The notes beneath the pieces are model-generated. The model worked only from the letters and a program-made list of their open reading frames with translations. It was not told where the DNA came from and did no database searches. Of a stretch of 18,892 nucleotides of DNA, positions 6,465-13,445 are shown in pieces. The position numbers and the translations under genes are program-made. The DNA is taken from contig JAISQU010000324.1 of NCBI GenBank assembly GCA_031274005.1, positions 1 through 18,892 on the forward strand, given 5' to 3'. The DNA is from Spirochaetales bacterium. Its GTDB lineage: Bacteria > Spirochaetota > Spirochaetia > DTKZ01. The stretch's first letter is position 1; each line of letters opens with the position of its first letter.

Positions 6465-6755
6465 ATGCAAATTACAGACATCCGAATCAGAAAGGTGAGT
6501 TCTGAAGGAAAGTTAAAGGCTTATGTTACAGTGACCTTTGACAATTGTTTCGTTGTCCACAATGTGAAAGTTATTGAGGGCAAAACAGGCGTCTTTATCG
6601 CAATGCCGAGCCGAAAGACAAAAAACGGAGATTATAAGGATGTGGCCCATCCCATTAATTCCGACTTTCGCAGCGAATTGCAGCAAAAGATTCTGAGCGC
6701 CTATGAGACAATGGGTGACGACGTAGAAACTACGGAGGCGGATCCGGAAGACTAA
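6465..6755 (+). CDS. spoVG: SpoVG-family nucleic-acid-binding regulator
   Basis: The 96-residue protein matches SpoVG throughout: MQITDIRIRKV, then FDNCFVVHNVKVIEG, VFIAMPSRKTKNGDYKDVAHP and INSDFR. Despite the sporulation name, SpoVG is a site-specific DNA- and RNA-binding regulator in non-sporulating bacteria, including the spirochaete Borrelia. The C-terminal tail is acidic. The ATG has an excellent SD (AAGGAG, 6453-6458). A TATACT box at 6441-6446 could be a -10, but I see no matching -35, so expression may come mainly from the ispE promoter. Confidence 0.95.
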   Translation: MQITDIRIRKVSSEGKLKAYVTVTFDNCFVVHNVKVIEGKTGVFIAMPSRKTKNGDYKDVAHPINSDFRSELQQKILSAYETMGDDVETTEADPED

Positions 6756-6772
6756 GGCCGCCTGTGCCCGGT

Positions 6773-7019
6773 CGGCGTACAGCCTGCCTAAAGGCAGGCT
6801 GCGGAAATATAACGGCGGGGGCTTGTGTCTACGCCGGGCCGTGTTACATGGGTTCGGGAGAGCACGGCTTCGCCGTGCGTTTTCCTGGCCGGCGTACAGC
6901 CTGCCTAAAGGCAGGCTGCGGGAATATAACGGCGGGGCTTGTGTCTACGCCGGGCCGTGTTCCATGGGTTCGGGAGAGCACGGCTCGCCGTGCGTTTTCC
7001 TGGCCGGCGTACAGCCTGC
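6773..7019 (+). repeat. Tandem structured intergenic repeat, two full units and a 15-bp remnant
   Basis: Unit 1 (6773-6889, 117 bp) and unit 2 (6890-7004, 115 bp) differ by only two substitutions and two single-base deletions. A third start (7005-7019) matches the first 15 bases and then diverges. Each unit contains a perfect hairpin (CAGCCTGCC, loop TAAA, GGCAGGCTG), enclosed by CGGCGTA pairing with TACGCCG. A second hairpin, GCACGGC/GCCGTGC, is followed by GTTTTCC. It begins 17 nt after the spoVG stop. An open frame runs through it into rplY but has no start support, and I treat the element as non-coding. Confidence 0.85.
6862..6884 (+). terminator. Terminator-like hairpin in repeat unit 1
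   Basis: GCACGGC (6862-6868), loop TTC and GCCGTGC (6872-6878) are followed by GTTTTCC. The same hairpin recurs in unit 2 at 6978-6993 with a one-base-shorter loop. The U-run is short, so termination is likely partial. The left arm can instead pair with GCCGTG at 6838-6843. Confidence 0.4.
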
Positions 7020-7090
7020 GCTTTCGAATAACTCTTTGGGCGGATATGCCGCCCAGGGTGAGCAGCATAACTTTCTCAAGGAAATGAAAT

Positions 7091-7162
7091 TGGGACGTCG
7101 GCAAGCGGTAAGCCCCCGGGTTTTGATCCCGGTATTCGTAGGTTCGAATCCTGCCGTCCCAG
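7091..7162 (+). tRNA. tRNA-Gln (anticodon TTG)
   Basis: A complete cloverleaf is present. The acceptor stem is TGGGACG (7091-7097) with CGTCCCA (7155-7161), the D stem is GGC/GCC, and the anticodon stem is CCGGG/CCCGG. The loop TTTTGAT places TTG at 7123-7125. The T arm is GTAGG-TTCGAAT-CCTGC. U1-A72 and discriminator G73 (7162) fit Gln identity. The CCA end is not encoded. No separate promoter is visible, so it is probably cut out of a spoVG-rplY transcript. Confidence 0.97.
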
Positions 7163-7178
7163 AGAAGTATATACAGAG

Positions 7179-7197
7179 TTGTTCGGTTTCCGAACAA
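7179..7197. repeat. Short palindrome between tRNA-Gln and rplY
   Basis: TTGTTCGG (7179-7186) and CCGAACAA (7190-7197) are perfect complements with a 3-nt spacer. It shares the 12-mer GTTTCCGAACAA with the palindrome before ispE. It lies about 24 nt before the rplY SD. Confidence 0.5.
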
Positions 7198-7233
7198 TTT
7201 CCTATCAAATGTCATGTGAAGAAGGAGAACAAA

Positions 7234-7896
7234 GTGGAACAAAAAACGCTGGATGCTGTTAAGCGGACCGAACTCAGAAAGGGAGCGAATAATCTTTTGC
7301 GGCGGCAGGGGAAGATCCCGGCTGTCGTGTATGGCAATCTTGAGGCGACTCCCGTCGCGATAGATGAAAAAGAGTTTGCCACGAAATTCCGTACCGTGTC
7401 GGAGAATATGATCATTGATCTGAAGATCGACGGGGTCTCCCACGATGTGCTGGTAAAAGATTATCAGGAGGATGTCAGGCTTGGCAAAATCCTGCATATT
7501 GATTTTTACGCCATCAATAAAGATAAACTGCTGCGCTCGCGTGTACCTGTGCGGCTTACCGGTTCGGCCAAAGGTACACGGGACGGGGGCATTGTGGAGC
7601 TTCATGTTCATGAACTTGATGTGGAATGTAAGCCCCGCGATCTGCCGACCGAATTTGTTATAGATATTACGGAACTGGAATCGGGCCACGGCGTGCATGT
7701 GCGGGATGTCCCCGCGCCTGAGGGCGTTAAATTCCTCAATAACCCTGATCAGGCTATTGTCAGCATAACCCACGCGAAGGCCGAAGCCGCTCCCGCAGCC
7801 GAAGCCGCCGCCGAAGGCGAAGCCGCCGCTCCCGCCGCGGGCGCCGCTCCCGCCACGCCCGCCGCCGGCGCTGCCGCGGGCAAGAAGGAAGGCTAG
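7234..7896 (+). CDS. rplY: Large ribosomal subunit protein bL25, CTC form
   Basis: bL25 binds 5S rRNA. The N-terminal L25 domain (RTELRKGANNLLRRQGKIPAVVYGN) is followed by the TL5-type C-terminal domain with VPVRLTG, then GIVELHVHELDVECKPRDLP and GVKFLNNPDQAIVSI. Together they make the longer, stress-associated CTC form. The last 35 or so residues are a low-complexity Ala/Pro/Glu tail. The frame is open far upstream through the tandem repeat and tRNA, but GTG at 7234 with GAAGGAG (7221-7227) gives a normal family N-terminus and 220 residues. pth follows 2 nt later. Confidence 0.95.
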   Translation: MEQKTLDAVKRTELRKGANNLLRRQGKIPAVVYGNLEATPVAIDEKEFATKFRTVSENMIIDLKIDGVSHDVLVKDYQEDVRLGKILHIDFYAINKDKLLRSRVPVRLTGSAKGTRDGGIVELHVHELDVECKPRDLPTEFVIDITELESGHGVHVRDVPAPEGVKFLNNPDQAIVSITHAKAEAAPAAEAAAEGEAAAPAAGAAPATPAAGAAAGKKEG

Positions 7897-7898
7897 TT

Positions 7899-8468
7899 CT
7901 GGAGATTCTCGCCCTCGGACTGGGTAATCCGGGGGAAAAATACCGGATGACTAGGCATAACGCCGGTTTTATGGCGGTTGACGAGCTGTGCGCGAAAGCC
8001 GCCATTTCTTTGAAAAAACCCTGGCTGCGCTCATACAAGCTGGGCGAGGGCAGGTGGGAGGGACGCCGCCTGTGCGCGGCAAAACCCCTTACCTTTATGA
8101 ACAGATCCGGGGAGGTCGTGCCCCGCATCCTGTCGCGGTTTTCGCTGGGGCCGGAAAATCTTCTTGTCCTGTGCGATACCATGGATCTGCCTCCGGGCGC
8201 TCTGCGCCTGAAAATGAGGGGGTCTTCGGCGGGGCAGAAGGGTCTAAAATCCATTATATCCTTTTTGGGAACTGAAGATTTTATGCGCATCTACATAGGC
8301 GTGGGACGGCCTGCGCCGGGCGCGGATGTGATTTCTCATGTTCTTGGCGAACCCGGGGCGCCGGAGGCCGCCGCCATTGCCCGCGCCGCCGCTCTGGCCG
8401 CGCAGGCCGCGCTGAAACTGCTTGTGAGCGCGCCGGAAGGCGTAATGAATGAAATCAATACACACTGA
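7899..8468 (+). CDS. pth: Peptidyl-tRNA hydrolase, probable CTG start
   Basis: Pth frees tRNAs from prematurely released peptidyl-tRNA. LGLGNPGEKYRMTRHNAGF contains the family Asn10, Tyr15 and His20. TFMNRSG gives Asn68 and CDTMDLPPG gives Asp93. No ATG, GTG or TTG lies in frame upstream of Asn10; the first ATG (7947) would delete Asn10 and Tyr15. CTG at 7899 has AAGGAAGG (7885-7892) at a 6-nt spacing and yields 189 residues with catalytic residues at the familiar positions. ATT at 7905 is the alternative. The usual GGHNG stretch reads AGQKG, so His113 and Asn114 are replaced by Gln and Lys. Confidence 0.9.
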   Translation: MEILALGLGNPGEKYRMTRHNAGFMAVDELCAKAAISLKKPWLRSYKLGEGRWEGRRLCAAKPLTFMNRSGEVVPRILSRFSLGPENLLVLCDTMDLPPGALRLKMRGSSAGQKGLKSIISFLGTEDFMRIYIGVGRPAPGADVISHVLGEPGAPEAAAIARAAALAAQAALKLLVSAPEGVMNEINTH

Positions 8469-9852
8469 GGTCAAAAAGTTTTTCCGCGGGGAGGGCGTCC
8501 CGCGCGGCGTACGGATTCTCGCGGCCGTATCGGGAGGCGCGGACAGTACGGCCCTGGCGCTGTGCCTTGCCGGCCTGCGGGCTGAGCTGGATTTTTCCCT
8601 GGCTTTGGCCCATTATGATCACGGGCTGAGGTCGCGGGAGGAAGCCCGCGCCGAGGAGGCTTTTGTCCGTTCTTTGGGGGAAGCCCTTGGGCTGCCCGTG
8701 GAAACAGCGCAGGCCGGGCCGGGAAAGCTGCGGGAAACCGCGGCGCGGGAAAAACTCAGCCTTGAAGCTGCGGCCCGGAATTTCCGGTATGGCTTTCTTC
8801 ACGAAACGGCGAAACGCCTTTCCTGTGATTTTATCGCCCTGGGTCATACCCGCACGGACAGGATAGAAACCCAGGTTTTCCGTTTCTTTCAGGGCTCTTC
8901 CGCCGAAGCCCTTGCCGGCATACGGGGAAGGAGAGGCCGGCTGATACGGCCCCTTATCACCGTGGACAGGAGCGATGTGCTGGCTTTTCTTGAAGAGCGG
9001 GGGCAGGGCTTCTGTACGGACGCGTCGAATGAGGACACAGCTTTTCTGCGTAACCATGTGCGGCGGAAACTTATCCCGGCCGCGGAGGATGTTTTTCCGG
9101 GCTTTGCGAAGGCTCTGGACGCCGCGGCGGAAAAGTCGCGCCTGTACGGGGATTTTGTGAAAAAAGCCCTGCGGGAGAAAAACCCCTGGGTCAAAAGCGG
9201 CACGGGCTGGGAGTGTTCTTTTGAAGCCTTCGCGGGCCTTCATCCCCTGCTCAGGATAAACTCGGTCTATGAAATTGTTAACCGCGGAGGTTTTGGGCGG
9301 ACTGAAAAAAGAATCCCCTACGCATTTCTTAAACCCCTCGCGGAGCTTTCGCCGGGCAGGCCGGAGGGCGTTATTCTGCGCGGCAGGGGGCTTGCGCTTG
9401 TGCACCGCGGGGACAGGCTGCTTGCGCGGCGGGATATTGTTTTAAACCAAAAAAAAGGATATTTTTATCTTATCGACGGCAATATGGATTTCTGTGTTCA
9501 GGGACGGCTGCATGTGGAAGCGCAAGAGGTTCCCCCCGGTGAAAATGGGGAGGATGTTTTTTCCCGGAATAAAGGCGATTGCCTTTTTCTACGCTCCCGG
9601 CGGCCCGGCGATGTTATTTGTATCGGCCAGGGTAAAAAGACGCTGAACAAGCTGTTTTCAGACTGGAAGGTAGAGGAGAGCCTTCGAGACCTTGTGCCCC
9701 TTGTGCAGAAGAACGAAAATATTTTGGCGGTTTTCGCGAAACCCTTCGGGGGAAAGACGCTGCGCCTGAACGGAGAACCAGGGCCGGAGACGGGGAAATT
9801 TTTTCGAATCAGAATATGTGAAAGTGGAGAGGAAAGTGGACAAACAAAATAA
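8449..9852 (+). CDS. tilS: tRNA(Ile)-lysidine synthetase
   Basis: TilS joins lysine to C34 of the CAU-anticodon tRNA-Ile so that it reads AUA. The ATP PP-loop SGGADS is at residues 28-33. It is followed by LALAHYDHGLR and GHTRTDRIETQVFRFFQGSS, the family's substrate-binding motifs. The C-terminal domain is present (SRRPGDVICIGQGKKTLNKL). At 467 residues it is the long two-domain form. The ATG at 8449 has GGAAGG (8435-8440) and overlaps pth by 20 nt, so translation is probably coupled. Confidence 0.94.
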   Translation: MKSIHTEVKKFFRGEGVPRGVRILAAVSGGADSTALALCLAGLRAELDFSLALAHYDHGLRSREEARAEEAFVRSLGEALGLPVETAQAGPGKLRETAAREKLSLEAAARNFRYGFLHETAKRLSCDFIALGHTRTDRIETQVFRFFQGSSAEALAGIRGRRGRLIRPLITVDRSDVLAFLEERGQGFCTDASNEDTAFLRNHVRRKLIPAAEDVFPGFAKALDAAAEKSRLYGDFVKKALREKNPWVKSGTGWECSFEAFAGLHPLLRINSVYEIVNRGGFGRTEKRIPYAFLKPLAELSPGRPEGVILRGRGLALVHRGDRLLARRDIVLNQKKGYFYLIDGNMDFCVQGRLHVEAQEVPPGENGEDVFSRNKGDCLFLRSRRPGDVICIGQGKKTLNKLFSDWKVEESLRDLVPLVQKNENILAVFAKPFGGKTLRLNGEPGPETGKFFRIRICESGEESGQTK

Positions 9853-11719
9853 TCCGAACGATCAGAAGAATCCCGACCCAATGCGGTTTAATTTGGGGAA
9901 TAACCGTTTCGCCCTGGTATTCCTTGTTATCCTGATGACCATGTTCATCGTGTTTTTCTTTTTCAGCGACAAAACCGCTGAAAACGAGATCGCTTATTCG
10001 GAGTTCATGGGGCATGTTGCGAACGGGGATGTGCGGGAAGTCAAAATAGTTGACCAGTACGAAATACAGGGAATCATGAGCGGCCGCGGCGGGGAAATGA
10101 CGGCTTTCAAAACGAACATTCCCTACTATGACGATGAGCTTATTCCCAAACTGCGCGAGAGGAATGTGCGCATCACCGGCGCCCTGAAATCTGTCTCGCC
10201 TTTGCGGATTGTCATAGAGTTCATTCCCTGGTTTATCGGTTTCTTTTTTATCTGGTTCATGTTCCGCCAGCTTCAGGGCGGGGGGAACAAGGCTTTTTCT
10301 TTTGGAAAGAGCCGCGCGAAACGCTACTCCGGCGACGGCAAAAAGACGACCTTCACCGATGTCGCGGGGCAGAAAGAGGCCAAGTACGAGCTGCAGGAAG
10401 TTGTGGAGTTTCTCAAGAACCCGGAAAAATTTACCAAAATGGGCGCAAGGATACCCAAGGGCGTTCTTCTTGTGGGTATGCCGGGTACGGGGAAAACCCT
10501 GCTCGCGAAAGCCTGCGCCGGCGAGGCGAATGTGCCGTTCTTTCACATGTCGGGTTCGGATTTTGTTGAGATGTTTGTGGGCGTGGGCGCGAGCCGCGTG
10601 CGCGATCTTTTTGAACAGGGCAGGCGCAACGCCCCCTGTATTCTTTTTATTGATGAGCTTGACGCTGTGGGGCGAACGCGGGGCGCGGGTTACGGCGGCG
10701 GCCACGACGAGAGAGAGCAGACCCTGAATCAGATGCTTGTCGAGATGGACGGCTTTGATACCAAGGATGCGGTTATTATTCTGGCGGCCACAAACAGGCC
10801 CGATGTTCTTGACCCGGCGCTGCTGCGTCCGGGCCGCTTTGACAGGCAGGTCGTGGTCGATATGCCCGACATTCAGGAGCGCGAGGCTATTCTGAAAATC
10901 CACTGCGCCAAAATACCTCTGGATCCGGCTGTGGATATAACGCGGCTCGCGCGGGCGACTCCGGGAACATCGGGCGCTGATCTCGCGAATCTTGTCAACG
11001 AGGCGGCCCTGTTTGCCGCGCGGAAAGACCAGGCAAATGTCATAATGGACGATTTTGAGGAAGCGCGGGACAAGCTTCTTTTGGGCGTCGCGCGTAAGTC
11101 GCGGGTTATTCTGCCAAAAGAAAAAAGGATGACGGCGATTCACGAGTCCGGTCACTCCCTTCTGCATTATTACCTGCCGAACGCCGATCCCCTGCACAAG
11201 GTAACGATTATTCCCCACGGCAGGGCGCTGGGGCTTTCCATGTCCCTGCCGGAGAACGACGCCTATTCGCGGTCCAAGGGCTGGCTGGATGATTACATCC
11301 GCATTTTGCTGGGCGGTTACGTCGCCGAAAAGATTGTTTATAACGAAACAACCACGGGAACCAAAAACGACATTGAAAGGGCCACGGAAACAGCCCGCAA
11401 GATGGTCTGCGAATGGGGCATGAGCAGCGTGGGACCAGTGGCCTACGGGCAGGAGGACGAGCCCATCTTTTTGGGCAAGGAGATTGCCAGGCACAGGGAT
11501 TACTCCGAAGAAACGGCGCGGACCATAGACGCGGCGGTTCACGGAATTATTGAGCGGGCGTTTGCCGATGTGGAGAAAATTCTTACCGGACACAGGGACC
11601 AGCTGGAACGCCTTGCCGGCGCCCTGGTGGAACGGGAAACTCTTGATGATGATGAGATACGGGTCCTGCTTGGCTTTCCGCCGCGGCAGGCGTATGAAGA
11701 ACGGAAGGCTGAAGGATGA
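9836..11719 (+). CDS. ftsH: ATP-dependent zinc metalloprotease FtsH
   Basis: This membrane AAA+ protease degrades damaged membrane proteins and regulators. Two membrane helices (about 24-43 and about 125-145) flank the periplasmic domain. The AAA module has Walker A (GMPGTGKT, about 213-220), Walker B (FIDELD, Asp273-Glu274) and ATNRPDVLDPALLRPGRFDR. The zinc site is HESGH at 436-440. The length of 627 residues is normal. In-frame GTGs at 9818 and 9824 exist, but GTG at 9836 has GGAGAGG (9826-9832) at the right distance. It overlaps tilS by 17 nt. Confidence 0.96.
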   Translation: MDKQNNPNDQKNPDPMRFNLGNNRFALVFLVILMTMFIVFFFFSDKTAENEIAYSEFMGHVANGDVREVKIVDQYEIQGIMSGRGGEMTAFKTNIPYYDDELIPKLRERNVRITGALKSVSPLRIVIEFIPWFIGFFFIWFMFRQLQGGGNKAFSFGKSRAKRYSGDGKKTTFTDVAGQKEAKYELQEVVEFLKNPEKFTKMGARIPKGVLLVGMPGTGKTLLAKACAGEANVPFFHMSGSDFVEMFVGVGASRVRDLFEQGRRNAPCILFIDELDAVGRTRGAGYGGGHDEREQTLNQMLVEMDGFDTKDAVIILAATNRPDVLDPALLRPGRFDRQVVVDMPDIQEREAILKIHCAKIPLDPAVDITRLARATPGTSGADLANLVNEAALFAARKDQANVIMDDFEEARDKLLLGVARKSRVILPKEKRMTAIHESGHSLLHYYLPNADPLHKVTIIPHGRALGLSMSLPENDAYSRSKGWLDDYIRILLGGYVAEKIVYNETTTGTKNDIERATETARKMVCEWGMSSVGPVAYGQEDEPIFLGKEIARHRDYSEETARTIDAAVHGIIERAFADVEKILTGHRDQLERLAGALVERETLDDDEIRVLLGFPPRQAYEERKAEG

Positions 11720-11744
11720 AGGCCGCATAAGTACGGGGGCTGCC

Positions 11745-13445
11745 GTGGGGAAGAAATTCTTGCTGTCTCTGTTTCTTTGCGCTCTTGCGGCCTCTTGGGT
11801 TTTTGCCGACGACAGCCGCATAGCGCTGCCGTTCTTTGCGGAAGGCAGAAAACTCGCCCAGACGGGAGCAACAGAAGAGGCGCTGAGGCTGCTGGCCTCG
11901 GCGATTCTTCTGCGGCCCGATTACGCGGACGCCCTTTTTTTGAAAAGCAGGCTCCTTGCTGCAGAAGAGGGGGAATACAGAAAAAACGCGCTGGAGGCTG
12001 CGCGCAGGGCCGTGAGGGCCGGAACATGGGAGTTTTATTCATCCCGCGAGGGCGCCGTGCATCTTGCCCGCCTGCTTGCCGATACGCGTTCTTACAGGGA
12101 GGCGCTTGAGCTTCTGGATACTTTGGAGGCCCCTCCAGCCGCAGAAGAGTATGAGATCCGCCTGCGCTGCTACAGGGGGCTTGGAGACAAAAAAAAACTG
12201 GAAGATACGCTGGGCGCGGCGCTGGCGGCGTTTCCCCATGAAACTGTTTTTCTTGAGTTTTTTTTCAAAACCGCGGACCCTCTGCGGCCTGAAACTGTCC
12301 GGCGCTTTGAACTTCTGGACAAGAGCGAAGCGGGAAACCTCCGCGCCCGCGCCGCCTACATTCAGGCCGCGGCGGATTCCGACGGCGTTTTGCAGCTTGC
12401 CTGGGACTACTTCCGCGCCGGGGGCAAGGATCCCGCCGTCTCCTGCCTTTTAATCGAAAAGGGGCTTGTGGATCCGGTGAGGGAAATAGAAAGGTTTGTC
12501 GCTTTTGGGGGGCTGGAACGGATGGGCCTTGTGCGCAAGATCGCGGCGGCTACGCGCACAGGCTGGCCGCAGCTTCTGGCGGATACCCTTGCCTCATTTT
12601 CGGGTCGGAGTATTCTTGACAGTGACGGGGACGGAATCCCGGAGGAGAAGTTTTTTATCAAAGCGGGTAAACTGATTTTGTGGCAGATTGACGAAGACCA
12701 GGACGGACTGGATGAAATTTCCATGGATTTTCCCGAAGACCAGCCGGGATCCCGAAGCGCCTTTCCTTTCCGGGTGAATTACCGTGCGCAGGCCTGGAGC
12801 ATGATTCTAAACTACCGTGAATATCCCTATGTCGATGAATCCCTGTACCATGAGGGCGGGCTGTATCCGGACGATATAAGCCGTACGCTGAGATCCCGCA
12901 TTCTTCCCGGAAAACTGGCGGTTCCCATAATTGCGGACGCGCAGCCGGCGGCAGGGGCGCCCGAATGGCTGGACTACCGGCTGAACAGGGAAATGGCGGC
13001 CCTTACGCGCGAGACGGTGGAAAGCGCCGCCTATATGTACGAAGAACGCAATTCGCGTGAGCCGGCCTATGTTCAGGAGGTTTTTCTTGCGGACGGCAAA
13101 GTCCGGCGGATTGATGTACGATACGCCGGCGGAAAAAACGGCGTCGTAGTGCACAGGCTGATGTTCGAGGAGGGGAGGCTTTCCCTTGGCCTGAGGGACC
13201 TCGACCGTGACGGAACTTTTGACGTAAGGGAATTCTTTGAAGACGGCAAGCTCGCGCGCCTGAGTATAGATACACAGGGTGACGGAAAGCCGGATTATAC
13301 CGAATCTTTTTTTCCGGAACTTGTGAAAGAATGGGATATTGACGCGGACGGGATTATTGACGCCCGCGAAGTTAGCGGCCCCGACGGGCCTCCGCGCAGC
13401 CGGTACGCCATACCCTTTGAGCGGTACTACGGAGGCGCGGAATGA
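11745..13445 (+). CDS. Secreted TPR-like protein with EF-hand-like calcium loops
   Basis: I do not recognise a named family. GTG at 11745 gives a compact signal peptide (MGKKFLLSLFLCALAASWVFA, cut before DDS) after a GGGGG (11735-11739). The ATG at 11694 is in frame and would add 17 residues. Residues 30-280 are helical and TPR-like. Five EF-hand-type loops follow: DSDGDG (292), DEDQDG (316), DLDRDG (485), DTQGDG (509) and DIDADG (531). The last three have Glu at loop position 12, as in true EF-hands. A periplasmic or surface role with Ca2+ binding is inferred. Its stop overlaps the next gene's ATG. Confidence 0.82.
   Translation: MGKKFLLSLFLCALAASWVFADDSRIALPFFAEGRKLAQTGATEEALRLLASAILLRPDYADALFLKSRLLAAEEGEYRKNALEAARRAVRAGTWEFYSSREGAVHLARLLADTRSYREALELLDTLEAPPAAEEYEIRLRCYRGLGDKKKLEDTLGAALAAFPHETVFLEFFFKTADPLRPETVRRFELLDKSEAGNLRARAAYIQAAADSDGVLQLAWDYFRAGGKDPAVSCLLIEKGLVDPVREIERFVAFGGLERMGLVRKIAAATRTGWPQLLADTLASFSGRSILDSDGDGIPEEKFFIKAGKLILWQIDEDQDGLDEISMDFPEDQPGSRSAFPFRVNYRAQAWSMILNYREYPYVDESLYHEGGLYPDDISRTLRSRILPGKLAVPIIADAQPAAGAPEWLDYRLNREMAALTRETVESAAYMYEERNSREPAYVQEVFLADGKVRRIDVRYAGGKNGVVVHRLMFEEGRLSLGLRDLDRDGTFDVREFFEDGKLARLSIDTQGDGKPDYTESFFPELVKEWDIDADGIIDAREVSGPDGPPRSRYAIPFERYYGGAE

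Noticed and set aside
6773..7019. CRISPR array
   Set aside because: Only two long adjoining units and a stub, with no spacers and no cas genes.
6823..7233. Upstream extension of the rplY frame through the repeats and tRNA
   Set aside because: It would translate two non-coding repeat units and a complete tRNA. GTG at 7234 with a strong SD gives the normal L25 N-terminus.
9809..11821. 670-codon minus-strand open frame opposite ftsH
   Set aside because: It is antisense to a clearly real, full-length ftsH and has no recognisable domains. Long antisense frames are expected from the GC-rich codon bias here.
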